Of a stretch of DNA of 33,485 bases, positions 9,178-16,831 are shown piece after piece. The notes beneath the pieces were generated by a model. It saw only the letters and a list, made by a program, of their open reading frames with translations. It ran no database searches and had not been told where the DNA came from. A program made the translations under genes and the position numbers. Source of the DNA: Spirochaetota bacterium (lineage in GTDB: Bacteria; Spirochaetota; Spirochaetia; B11-G9); assembly GCA_024280415.1 (NCBI GenBank), contig JAJRQE010000100.1, positions 1 to 33,485 on the forward strand, read 5' to 3'. The stretch's first letter is position 1; the number at the start of each line of letters is the position of its first letter.

Positions 9178-10305
9178 TGGACTTTGATGACATAAGACCA
9201 TATACAAACGAGGAGCTTCCGGAAGTTTTAAAGAGAATAGCTGTTAATAAATGGATTACAGGTGGTATAAGGCAATTATATTTGCCCCATCTCCATAAAA
9301 TGTTCTATAAACCCGTGGAAAAGCTTATATACTATTATCTTTTGTTGAAAATCAGGGATATTAAAACAACTGATGAGTTTAGGAAAAAGATATCCCTTGA
9401 TATTCTTGTTAAAAATTTGGTCAGGGATACCACAGCCGGTATAAGTTATTCGGGTTTGGAAAATCTTGATCTGAAAAAAAAAATATATTTTTATATCCAA
9501 CCACAGGGATATTATTCTTGATCCTGCATTTATGATCCGGACATTATACGATTACGGATTCAATTTTCCTCAAATAGCATTCGGTGATAATTTAATGATT
9601 AATGATATTATAACTGATATTATAAGGGCAAATAACGGGATTATTGTTAAGCGTAATCTTCCAATGAGGGAACAGATAAGGGAATCTTTAAAACTTTCCA
9701 CCTATATGTGCAGCGTAATAGATAATGGTTCCTCTATATGGATTGCCCAGCGGGAAGGCCGGGCAAAAGACGGAAAGGATGATACAAATCCTGCAGTTTT
9801 AAAAATGATCTATCTTAGCAAACGTAAGGAACTTTCATTTTCAGAGTTTTTAGGAAAGTATAAGATTGTCCCCGTTTCAATATCCTATGAATATGACCCA
9901 CTGGATAGAGCCAAGAGCTGGTCTGTCTACAGGGAACGAATTCATGGATTCCATGTTAAACGAAAATATGAAGATCTTATACATATGGCAAGCGGGTTGA
10001 AGGGGTATAAGGGGAGAGTTAATCTTGTTTTCAATAAACCTCTTGAAGGGGCATTTGAAAATGAAACTGCTGCGGCAAAAAGTATGGATGAACTTATACA
10101 CAAAAGTTATAAGCTCTGGAAAACCAATTATATAGCCTATGATCTGCTGAATAAGAGTACGAAATATGATAGTAAATATACAAATAAGGATGTGAGTAGT
10201 TTTCTTAAAAGGTATAAAAGGCTTTCCTTAGATGTACGAGAGATTGTCTTTGAATCATATGCAAATCCTGTTGTAAACTATGAAAAATACTATCTACGGA
10301 AATAG
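9177..10305 (+). CDS. 1-acyl-glycerol-phosphate acyltransferase-like protein, frame broken at an A10 tract
   Basis: Membrane phospholipid acyltransferase of the PlsB/PlsC superfamily, expected to load acyl chains onto glycerol phosphate. In the sequence as given the GTG-started frame stops at 9521, and the rest is open in the +1 frame to 10305. Reading A9 instead of A10 at 9474-9483 joins them into 375 residues and restores ISNHRDIILDPA, the catalytic NHxxxxxD-type motif (residues 107-117), directly after the tract. REGRAKDG (about 192-199) is the second conserved block and GDNLMI lies between them. Both halves are clearly one gene. Explanations are slippage during transcription, a phase-variable or recent mutation, or a sequencing error. 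Confidence 0.85.
9474..9483 (+). repeat. Homopolymer of ten A causing the frame change
   Basis: CTG is followed by ten A and then TATATTTT. With nine A the frame continues into YIFISNHRD; with ten A it runs to a stop at 9519-9521. Runs of nine or more A are known sites of RNA polymerase slippage and of replication slippage. Confidence 0.9.
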
Positions 10306-10327
10306 AAAAGTATTGGTTATAAAAATT

Positions 10328-10999
10328 ATGGCAAGATTAAAATATATTTTAATTTTATTTTTAATTTCTTTTTATGGCTGCAGTGGTTCTGCCCCTGAAA
10401 TTGGTCAGCTGATATGGCAGATAAATTACAAACAGGCAGCTGAAGGTTCTTCTGTATATACCTCTCTTTCCATTTTTATATTAACTGCAGATAAAGATGG
10501 TATAGAAGATGTCGATTCGGTATATCTAATCAATGATGATGCTGAACTCTTCTGGAAACTGGATAGGGAAAGCTGGACTATAAAGCTTCTGGAGGGGAAT
10601 AACTGGATTGGATCAAATTCCCTACAGATGAATGATGGAAGTTCTCTTCCATCAGGACTTTACCGGGTTGTTGTAATAGATAAAGCTGGAGAAAGAGACA
10701 GCAGGGAATTTAATATTATAAAGGATATGCTCTATTTTTCCAAAGAGAGATCTTTTCCTGAACTTTATATTGACTCTGATGTAGCAGTAATATCTGAATA
10801 TAGTGAAAATACACTGTGGATATATGATGAGAAAATGGTAATTTTGAAAAATATAAATATCAACAGCGGGGAAATCAATTTGGATATAATTAATAATGAC
10901 ACTGCAAACAGAGCAAGATGGATAAGTCTCTACTCTTTTGATTCAGACAGAGGTACCGGATATATCAGAGGACCCTATTCTTTACAGGGAAATAATTAA
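10328..10999 (+). CDS. Putative lipoprotein of unknown function
   Basis: Not a recognised family. From the ATG at 10328 the protein begins MARLKYILILFLISFYGCSG, a charged start and hydrophobic stretch ending in a possible lipobox Cys at residue 18. The residues before it (F-Y-G) fit only the looser spirochaete lipobox. An ATG in the same frame at 10280 would add 16 residues, hide the signal peptide and overlap the acyltransferase, so I prefer 10328, although neither has a good ribosome binding site. The mature part (about 205 residues) looks beta-rich, with YRVVVIDKAGERDSREF resembling an Ig-like fold. It is last in a three-gene unit with the flavoprotein and the acyltransferase, facing a minus-strand operon. 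Confidence 0.7.
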   Translation: MARLKYILILFLISFYGCSGSAPEIGQLIWQINYKQAAEGSSVYTSLSIFILTADKDGIEDVDSVYLINDDAELFWKLDRESWTIKLLEGNNWIGSNSLQMNDGSSLPSGLYRVVVIDKAGERDSREFNIIKDMLYFSKERSFPELYIDSDVAVISEYSENTLWIYDEKMVILKNININSGEINLDIINNDTANRARWISLYSFDSDRGTGYIRGPYSLQGNN

Positions 11000-11015
11000 C
11001 TCTACTACTGCTGAA

Positions 11016-11933
11016 TCAGGGAAATATTTTTCTTAAGAGATAGATCAGCCTCTGAAAAAATGTCTTGCCATATTTTGATGAAAAATGGACAGCTGCCTCC
11101 TGGAGGGAGAAATCGTTACCGTTCACCTCTTTCAGCTGATCCCAGTGTTTTATTATCCACATGTAAAGATCACCTTCTGTTCTTCCTGGGAATTTCCCAA
11201 GAATATGCTCCTCCCTGACTATATTTATGATGGGTTTGTACAGGGTTCTGTACCAGGATTTTCCTGCTTCTATAAAGGGAATTTCGTCTGTTTTGTCTTC
11301 GTTTAAAAAATATTTATGACCAAGAATATGTCTTAAAATTTCGTAAAATCGTCCGGTGGCGGTAAAGTTCAGTTCCCCGGGAGTAATTACTTCTCCCAAT
11401 TCTGTTTCTTTAAAAACTCTGTATTTTTCATAGGAGATAATTTTCGTTTCAATTTCTGACCTTGTAAGATCCGGACTGAGTGGAATTTCTGTATCGAGAC
11501 GTATGACTTCTGCATCTATACTCATTACACCCTGTATTTTAGCTACAGATACTCTGTGGTTTCCGTCCCGTACATAGTAGGTGCCTCCTATTTCATACAG
11601 CCTAATTGCCGGAAGTATAATAGATTTTAGATGAGCCTTGTCGATATTTTCCCATCTGTCTCTAATAAATTCCCTTTTAGGAAGAAAAGTCCTGTTGAAA
11701 TCCTTGTATCTTCCTTCACTTCCAACTATCAGGTTTATATCAACTGCTTTCATTCCGATATAAGTTTCAGATTTTGGCTTAATAAGATTTTTAATATCCT
11801 CAAGGGATAGTAATCTCTGTTTATCAGGGGTTAATGTATTTAGTATGCGGGAAATAGATGCCTTTGATCTTGCTTTGTTAAAATCTTCCCTTGCCTGATA
11901 ATTCACGAACTGGGGGTTATTACTGTCAATCAT
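11016..11933 (-). CDS. ParB/sulfiredoxin-fold protein
   Basis: Soluble protein of 305 residues with the ParB-like nucleotide-binding motif YYVRDGNHRVSVAKIQG (DGNHR at 123-127), preceded by a conserved stretch VDINLIVGSEGRYKDFN. No helix-turn-helix of a true chromosome-partitioning ParB is evident and no parA is adjacent, so a role in chromosome segregation is unlikely. This fold can bind CTP or ATP. Its start codon overlaps the end of the metallophosphoesterase by four bases, so the two are translated together. The function is not known. Confidence 0.75.
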   Translation of the reverse strand: MIDSNNPQFVNYQAREDFNKARSKASISRILNTLTPDKQRLLSLEDIKNLIKPKSETYIGMKAVDINLIVGSEGRYKDFNRTFLPKREFIRDRWENIDKAHLKSIILPAIRLYEIGGTYYVRDGNHRVSVAKIQGVMSIDAEVIRLDTEIPLSPDLTRSEIETKIISYEKYRVFKETELGEVITPGELNFTATGRFYEILRHILGHKYFLNEDKTDEIPFIEAGKSWYRTLYKPIINIVREEHILGKFPGRTEGDLYMWIIKHWDQLKEVNGNDFSLQEAAVHFSSKYGKTFFQRLIYLLRKIFP

Positions 11934-12610
11934 GGAACCTCAATATTTAGAATGTAGTGTTCATATATATTAATAATTTTTGTATTTAAGAAATTTATTT
12001 CCCGTTCTGCATTGAGGTCATAGAGGTGTATGTGTCCGTGGAGCATATACTGGGGTTTGAAAAATTTTAGAAAAGTTCTAAAAATTCTGAACCCCTGATG
12101 GCATCTGTCATTTTTATCACCCAGACCTCTGGGAGGAGTATGGGTAAGGAGTATATCCAGCCAGCGGCCTTTGAAAATTCTGTTAAAAAGCAAAACTGGA
12201 AGGAGTTTGATGATTTTGAGGGTCATTTCAAATTCAGTAAACTGATTGGGGCCATTGTTATAATTGTTACTTCCCCCAAGACCGGCAACCAGAATCGATT
12301 CTACATTCCGTACTCTGTCACCGATGTATGTCGAACCGAAACTGGAGTATAAATTTTGAATACTGTGGTTGCTCCCATAGTGATGTGTATTATTGGACTT
12401 CCGGTACCTGGATAAGAGTTTAAGATTGTGATTCCCAAAGATAAAAAGAAGTGGTTTGTTGAGTGAACTTACAATAAATCCATAATACTTAAGATCAAGA
12501 TCTCCTCCACTCAGAATCATGTCTATATCATTAAAACGTTTTTTTACATTATTTGAGTATATCAGAGGATCGACTTTATCTGAAATGCATAAGATTTTTA
12601 GTGATGACAT
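11930..12610 (-). CDS. Metallophosphoesterase
   Basis: Calcineurin-like phosphoesterase fold of 226 residues. Metal-binding blocks are GGD at 35-37, GNHN at 59-62, H157 in LTHTPPRG and HGHIH at 191-195. The first block, normally D-x-H, reads SDKVDP (D11, D14), so one usual metal-ligand histidine is missing. GLGDKNDRCHQG after the THTPP block resembles cytosolic phosphoesterases of the YfcE/YkuE type. The substrate is unknown. It lies 1 base after the TPR-Mrr gene and overlaps the ParB-like gene, making a three-gene operon. Confidence 0.82.
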   Translation of the reverse strand: MSSLKILCISDKVDPLIYSNNVKKRFNDIDMILSGGDLDLKYYGFIVSSLNKPLLFIFGNHNLKLLSRYRKSNNTHHYGSNHSIQNLYSSFGSTYIGDRVRNVESILVAGLGGSNNYNNGPNQFTEFEMTLKIIKLLPVLLFNRIFKGRWLDILLTHTPPRGLGDKNDRCHQGFRIFRTFLKFFKPQYMLHGHIHLYDLNAEREINFLNTKIINIYEHYILNIEVP

Positions 12611-12611
12611 A

Positions 12612-14003
12612 TTATTTTTTTTTCTTTAAGTTATTCTGGATCTCCTTGAAATTCAATTCCTTTAGATTTTTTTGGAGATTCTCTTTGTTTACCAGATCTA
12701 TCGGTCTGCTTTCCGCATATTCCTGAGCCTTCCTGGAAAAATTTGTACTTGCAACAATTATTCCTCTTGTTACACTTAAAGTTCTCATTTTTTCGTGAAA
12801 GGAGCGGATAATCGAGTCGGATATCATATCCGGAACTCTCAGGAACCAGATAAGTTTTGGCATTTTTCGTGTTCCTCTCCATTTTGTGTCACCATCTACA
12901 GCTATTATTTCACATCCGTTGGAAATATCATTCAATTCTGTTATATTTAAACCCATGGCATTTGTCAGAGCTTTGCTGATTTCATGGAATTCTGATGTAC
13001 CCGAAGTCAGGTAATCCTTCATCCTGTCATCTGTCCTAAGCTCCTGATACTGACTCAGTTTCTCTGCTACATCTCTGAAGTTGGGCTTTTTAGAGTAGAT
13101 CTCCTCCCATTGATCAATTGCATTTTCAAAATCTCTCTCCTGTTCATTGCAGGCTGCAAGGAAGTATCTTGCGTACAGAGTTTCCGGTGCTGTTGCATTA
13201 GTGGATAATTTAATACTTCTCTCGAGTTCGATTATTGCCTTATCGAAACTTTTCATGCTCATATAACAGCTTCCCCGTTCTACCAGAGCCTTTACCTTGA
13301 ATTCCTGGTCTCTTGTAGCTTTCTCAAAGGAGAGGAGTGCAGGTATATAATCATGATTGCTTTTCTGCAGCTTGCCGAGATAAAAATGGGCTGCATAATT
13401 ATCACCCTTATACTTTAATGCGGCCTCAAATTCTACTTTTGCTTCTATATTTTTTTTGCCTCTGTAAAGAATATATCCAAGACTGAAATGGACATGGCTC
13501 AGACGTGGATTAAGCTGGATAGCTTTTCTGTAGTATTGAACTGCTTTTTCCGGTTTATTTCTATTCTCAAACAGTTTTCCAGCTTTAAAATAGTATTCTC
13601 CAATAGTCGGCATCAATTTAATTAATAAAATGTACTCCTTTAAAGCTTCTTCCGGCTGGTTAAATTGTTCAAAAAGTTCACCTATAATCAGTCTGAATTC
13701 ATTTTCTTTACAGTACCCTCCGAAATTACCAATCTCATTTACTTTTTTTAGTTCCATTAAAGCAATTTCTGATTTATTCTGGGCAATATAGGAGAGAGCC
13801 AGTAGATAATGTGCTTCCGAATTTCTTGGATCTTTTTCAATTATCTGTTTAACAAGCCTAACTGCGGAGCTGTGTTTTCCCTGTTTTTGAAAATTTGAAA
13901 CAGTTGTTAACTTTTTAGGTCCAATAATCGACTTCATCATAAAAATAGTAATAAGTCCGAGGGTGATTCCGATGATTAAAACTAGTATAATAATTGGGGG
14001 CAT
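12612..14003 (-). CDS. Membrane-anchored TPR protein with C-terminal Mrr-like domain
   Basis: 463 residues in three parts. A single N-terminal membrane segment lies at about 4-25. Tetratricopeptide repeats follow at about 30-330 (for example PEKAVQYYRKAIQLNPRLSH). The last domain, about 340-455, ends with RGIIVASTNFSRKAQEYAES and PIDLVNKENL, closely patterned on the end of Mrr-type restriction endonuclease domains. The position where Mrr enzymes have the catalytic Q-x-K reads IWFLRVP, and the acidic lead-in is VDGDTKW, so nuclease activity is doubtful. The strong AAGGAG (14015-14010) fixes the start. A KKKK tail ends the protein. The domain may be a protein- or nucleic-acid-binding relic. Confidence 0.8.
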   Translation of the reverse strand: MPPIIILVLIIGITLGLITIFMMKSIIGPKKLTTVSNFQKQGKHSSAVRLVKQIIEKDPRNSEAHYLLALSYIAQNKSEIALMELKKVNEIGNFGGYCKENEFRLIIGELFEQFNQPEEALKEYILLIKLMPTIGEYYFKAGKLFENRNKPEKAVQYYRKAIQLNPRLSHVHFSLGYILYRGKKNIEAKVEFEAALKYKGDNYAAHFYLGKLQKSNHDYIPALLSFEKATRDQEFKVKALVERGSCYMSMKSFDKAIIELERSIKLSTNATAPETLYARYFLAACNEQERDFENAIDQWEEIYSKKPNFRDVAEKLSQYQELRTDDRMKDYLTSGTSEFHEISKALTNAMGLNITELNDISNGCEIIAVDGDTKWRGTRKMPKLIWFLRVPDMISDSIIRSFHEKMRTLSVTRGIIVASTNFSRKAQEYAESRPIDLVNKENLQKNLKELNFKEIQNNLKKKK

Positions 14004-14020
14004 ACACTTCTCCTTATAGA

Positions 14021-14049
14021 AGATTAATGAGAAAATCGAATACTGTCAA
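14021..14049 (-). promoter_or_regulatory. Candidate promoter for the minus-strand TPR-Mrr operon
   Basis: On the minus strand TTGACA (14049-14044), 17 bases, then TAATCT (14026-14021). The -35 is perfect and the -10 keeps the key T, A and T. Transcription would begin close to the AAGGAG of the TPR-Mrr gene, giving almost no leader, which lowers confidence. The promoter lies within the first codons of the plus-strand TPR gene. Confidence 0.4.
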
Positions 14050-14779
14050 ACCATTAGGGGGTAAAAAAATCAAGCTGCAATCAACTTTAGTCATAATAGC
14101 GGTTTTTTTCCTGTTTTCTCCTCTCCTAAGTGTTTTTTCTGAAAGTTCTCTCGGTTCTGGAGAGCAGTTGTTTTTGGAAAATAAGCCTGCCGAGGCAATC
14201 CCCCTGCTGGTTAAGGCTTTGGAGGAGTCTCCATCCAACAACAGAATCTACAGCTACCTTGGAATAGCCTATGAACAGACAGGACAGTATGAACAGGCCG
14301 TTGAAGTATATAAAAAGGGTCTTGATTATGCCGGTGAACTTGAGAGTGTTTTTCTGACAAATATTGGAAATAACTACAGTCTTCAGGGTGCTTATGATTC
14401 TGCAATAGAATATTACTCCAGAGCCATTGCTCTTCGGTATAATGGTGATGCTCTGCGTAACAGAGCTGGTGAATATTTACGTAAAGAGATGTACGATAAG
14501 GCTCTTGAGGATTATAAGCTCTATATGACCAGAGAAATTTCCCCCTATCAGAGTGATCGGATTAAAAAGGTTATAAATCTGCTGGAAAATAAACTTGATC
14601 TTATTGCCAGGCAGAAGGTGGAAGAGGAACGGAAGCGAATGGAAGAGGATGCACGTCAGAAGGAACTTCTCAGTAATGTACTTAATTCTCTTAGTACAGC
14701 GGGAAAGGATACTACCAATTTGTCCGGAGGTACGGAAAATGCCGACAACTATGCGGATGATTTTGATATTGTAGATTAG
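14027..14779 (+). CDS. Exported TPR protein
   Basis: From the ATG at 14027 the protein is 250 residues, with a signal peptide or anchor at about 13-38 (hydrophobic TLVIIAVFFLFSPLL, possible cleavage after VFS). About three TPR units follow at 45-165 (SYLGIAYEQTGQYEQAVEVY, FLTNIGNNYSLQGAYDSAIE), then a charged coiled-coil (RQKVEEERKRMEEDARQKE) and an acidic tail. A TTG in frame at 13994 would overlap the divergent gene and push the signal inward, so I reject it. Its start is only 23 bases from that of the minus-strand TPR-Mrr gene. Likely a periplasmic scaffold; partner unknown. Confidence 0.8.
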   Translation: MRKSNTVKPLGGKKIKLQSTLVIIAVFFLFSPLLSVFSESSLGSGEQLFLENKPAEAIPLLVKALEESPSNNRIYSYLGIAYEQTGQYEQAVEVYKKGLDYAGELESVFLTNIGNNYSLQGAYDSAIEYYSRAIALRYNGDALRNRAGEYLRKEMYDKALEDYKLYMTREISPYQSDRIKKVINLLENKLDLIARQKVEEERKRMEEDARQKELLSNVLNSLSTAGKDTTNLSGGTENADNYADDFDIVD

Positions 14780-14788
14780 ACAGCTCAG

Positions 14789-14851
14789 CCGGGCAATAGA
14801 CGAAGTCTATGACCAGGCAATGAGCCGTATCCGAAGGCCATAACCCGGAGG
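14789..14851 (+). ncRNA. Two tandem hairpins with matching internal loops before a TPR gene
   Basis: Hairpin 1: GG (14792-14793), CA, ATAGAC paired with GTCTAT (14796-14801/14805-14810) over a GAA loop, GA, CC (14813-14814). Hairpin 2: GG (14816-14817), CA, ATG-a-GCC paired with GGC-CAT (14820-14826/14836-14841), AA, CC (14844-14845). Both therefore have the form GG-CA-stem-[G/A]A-CC, with one A between them, and the second abuts the GGAGG (14847-14851) of the next gene. An alternative pairing CCGGG (14789-14793) with CCCGG (14844-14848) would cover part of that site. No known riboswitch is recognised. The stretch is more GC-rich than its surroundings. Folding was done by eye. Confidence 0.4.
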
Positions 14852-14858
14852 AACGATC

Positions 14859-16790
14859 TTGGCAACTGTAGGAGATATTATGGATAGAAAAAAGATTATT
14901 ATATTTGCAGCAGTTGGACTTGTTCTTATTATAGCTGCATTGTTTATTTTTTTACCTGGAGGTAAAACTTCCAGTGCCGAAAGCCTTAAAGCCGAAAACA
15001 CCCTTCGTCTTGCGAGGGAGTATTTTGAAACTGATGAGTTTGAAATGTCTTTGAACCTTATCAATTCATTATTAATTGATAATGCAGATAATGAAGCAGC
15101 GAGGACTTTGAGGGATAAAATTATAAAAAAGAAGAAAGAGATTGCAGTACAGGATCGTCTTCTGGAAGAACAGAGGAGCAATGAAGCCCTGAAAGCTCAG
15201 GATTCTCTGGCTCAAAGTCTCTCTGAGCTGGGGGATACTCTGGTTGAAAGTACTGCCAAAGAAGCATCTGCTGCAGAAACAGCTGCCAGTGAAGCCCAGC
15301 GTCAGGCGGAACTTCAAAGGCTTGAAGATCAGCGTCTGGAAGCAGAGAAAAGAAAAAAAGAAGAAGCCGCAAGGCTGGCGGCTCTGAGTCAGGCAGAGAG
15401 GGAAAAGGCAGTAAAGGTTCAGGAACTCATAGAGACCGGACGGGAGAAAATGGATGAGGAACAGCATGTTCAGGCAAGGGGTTACTTTGATGAGGCTCTT
15501 GGTCTGGATCCGGAATCTGCGGAAGCTTATGCAGAAACCGGTGAATCATATTTCAGAGAAGATGAAAACAGCCAGCCCAATATCAACAAAGCTGTGGAAT
15601 ATGCTAATAAAGCGATCGATAAGGATAAAAACCTCTGGATTCCTTATGAAACTCTGGGGAAGGTATATGCAAAGCAGAATCAATGGGATAGTGCTGTGGA
15701 TGCCTATAAAACTGCTGCCAGATTGAATCCTGAGAAGGCAGACCTTCTCTATGAACTGGGAAAGGCTCAGTACAGAGCTAAGGATTTTGATGGTGCAAGA
15801 CAGTCTTTTGAGGCGGCTATTCATATTGATCCCACTCACGAAAAAGCATTTATGAACCTGGGATTTACTCAACGAAGACTCGGAAGTTCCACTTCTGCAT
15901 ATCGTGCTTTCGAGAATGTCACCAGGATTAATCCGGGTAATGCAGCTGCCTTCTTTCAGCTGGGTGAGTTAAAGAGGCTTTCAGGAGATAAGGAGAGTGC
16001 AGCTGTTTTCTATAAAAAAGCATCGGGTCTTGATTCTACAAAAGCGATTTACTTTGGATCACTCGGGGTTGTTCTGTCAGATCTGGGTCGGTATGACGAA
16101 GCTGAGACTATTTACCAAAAAGCGCTTGATCTTGATGGAGATAATCCTGTAAGCAATAATAATATGGCTCTGGTGCAGCTGCATCTAGGAAAACCCGGAG
16201 TAGCTCTGGGATTCGCCGCAAAGGCTGTTCAGTTAAAACCTGAATCTGCAGAATATTTATATACCCTTGGTAATGCAAGTGAGGCAACAGGTAATAACGA
16301 CAGTGCCATACAGGCTTATGAAGCCTCGATATCAAGAAAATCTGACTATATCCTGCCCCGGATAAATTTAGGAAAGATATATGACGAAAAAGCTCAGTAC
16401 GATAAGGCTCTTGAACATCTCCTTAGAGCCTATCAGATTGATCCTGAATCACTTGAGGTAAACAATAATCTGGGAAATGTTTATCTCCATTCCGAACTTT
16501 ACACTGATAGTATTAAACACTATAAAAAAGCAATAGTCAGAAAGCCTAATGCGACCCTTATGCGTTATAATCTTTCTCTTGCATATATTGAACTGGAAGA
16601 GAATGATCTTGCCGCCGCTACACTATCGGAACTTATTAAGATAGATTCGTCCTACTGGGATGCATATTATACATTAGGTAAGCTGATGTATGCAGATGGA
16701 AACCATGAAGGTGCAAAGACAATATTTCAGAGTCTTCTTGAAAAAAAACCTGATTACGATAAAAGGACTGAAATAGAAAGCTTACTTTAG
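14859..16790 (+). CDS. Large membrane-anchored TPR protein
   Basis: 643 residues from a TTG start (GGAGG 7 bases upstream), or 636 from the in-frame ATG at 14880 (GGAG 5 bases upstream); both have good ribosome binding sites. A membrane segment lies at about 12-32, then a short helical region, a long Glu/Lys/Arg-rich coiled-coil (about 85-185), and around twelve TPR units to the end (for example AYRAFENVTRINPGNAAAFF, ALEHLLRAYQIDPESLEVNN). The repeats would lie on the periplasmic side if the anchor is a simple N-in type. No enzymatic domain is seen. Downstream is a short stem-loop and the convergent mutL. It probably forms a unit with the smaller TPR gene before it. Confidence 0.88.
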   Translation: MATVGDIMDRKKIIIFAAVGLVLIIAALFIFLPGGKTSSAESLKAENTLRLAREYFETDEFEMSLNLINSLLIDNADNEAARTLRDKIIKKKKEIAVQDRLLEEQRSNEALKAQDSLAQSLSELGDTLVESTAKEASAAETAASEAQRQAELQRLEDQRLEAEKRKKEEAARLAALSQAEREKAVKVQELIETGREKMDEEQHVQARGYFDEALGLDPESAEAYAETGESYFREDENSQPNINKAVEYANKAIDKDKNLWIPYETLGKVYAKQNQWDSAVDAYKTAARLNPEKADLLYELGKAQYRAKDFDGARQSFEAAIHIDPTHEKAFMNLGFTQRRLGSSTSAYRAFENVTRINPGNAAAFFQLGELKRLSGDKESAAVFYKKASGLDSTKAIYFGSLGVVLSDLGRYDEAETIYQKALDLDGDNPVSNNNMALVQLHLGKPGVALGFAAKAVQLKPESAEYLYTLGNASEATGNNDSAIQAYEASISRKSDYILPRINLGKIYDEKAQYDKALEHLLRAYQIDPESLEVNNNLGNVYLHSELYTDSIKHYKKAIVRKPNATLMRYNLSLAYIELEENDLAAATLSELIKIDSSYWDAYYTLGKLMYADGNHEGAKTIFQSLLEKKPDYDKRTEIESLL

Positions 16791-16798
16791 TAAGGAAG

Positions 16799-16815
16799 AC
16801 TGCTATTGCAGTTTT
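16799..16815 (+). terminator. Short stem-loop between convergent genes
   Basis: ACTGC (16799-16803) pairs with GCAGT (16808-16812) over a TATT loop, followed by TTT. G-T and A-T pairs can extend the stem to seven or more. It lies 9 bases after the TPR gene stop and before the end of mutL. The T run is short, so termination is only probable. Confidence 0.5.
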
Positions 16816-16831
16816 AATTCAGTACAGAGAA

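Noticed and set aside
9484-9531. Separate second gene starting at ATG 9532
   Set aside because: That ATG has no ribosome binding site and would exclude the catalytic NHRDIILD motif, which reads in the same frame directly upstream.
11016-11933. Chromosome partitioning protein ParB
   Set aside because: No parA neighbour, parS-like site or central helix-turn-helix was seen; only the ParB/sulfiredoxin fold motif is present.
14778-14843. Short peptide frame (QLSRAIDEVYDQAMSRIRRP) after the TPR stop
   Set aside because: It has no start codon or ribosome binding site, and joining it to the TPR protein needs a shift within the few bases between a stop at 14772 in that frame and the TAG at 14777. 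The hairpin reading explains the sequence better.
15072-15467. Long minus-strand open frames opposite the TPR gene
   Set aside because: They are antisense shadows of a Glu/Lys-rich coiled coil, with no start signals or recognisable domains.
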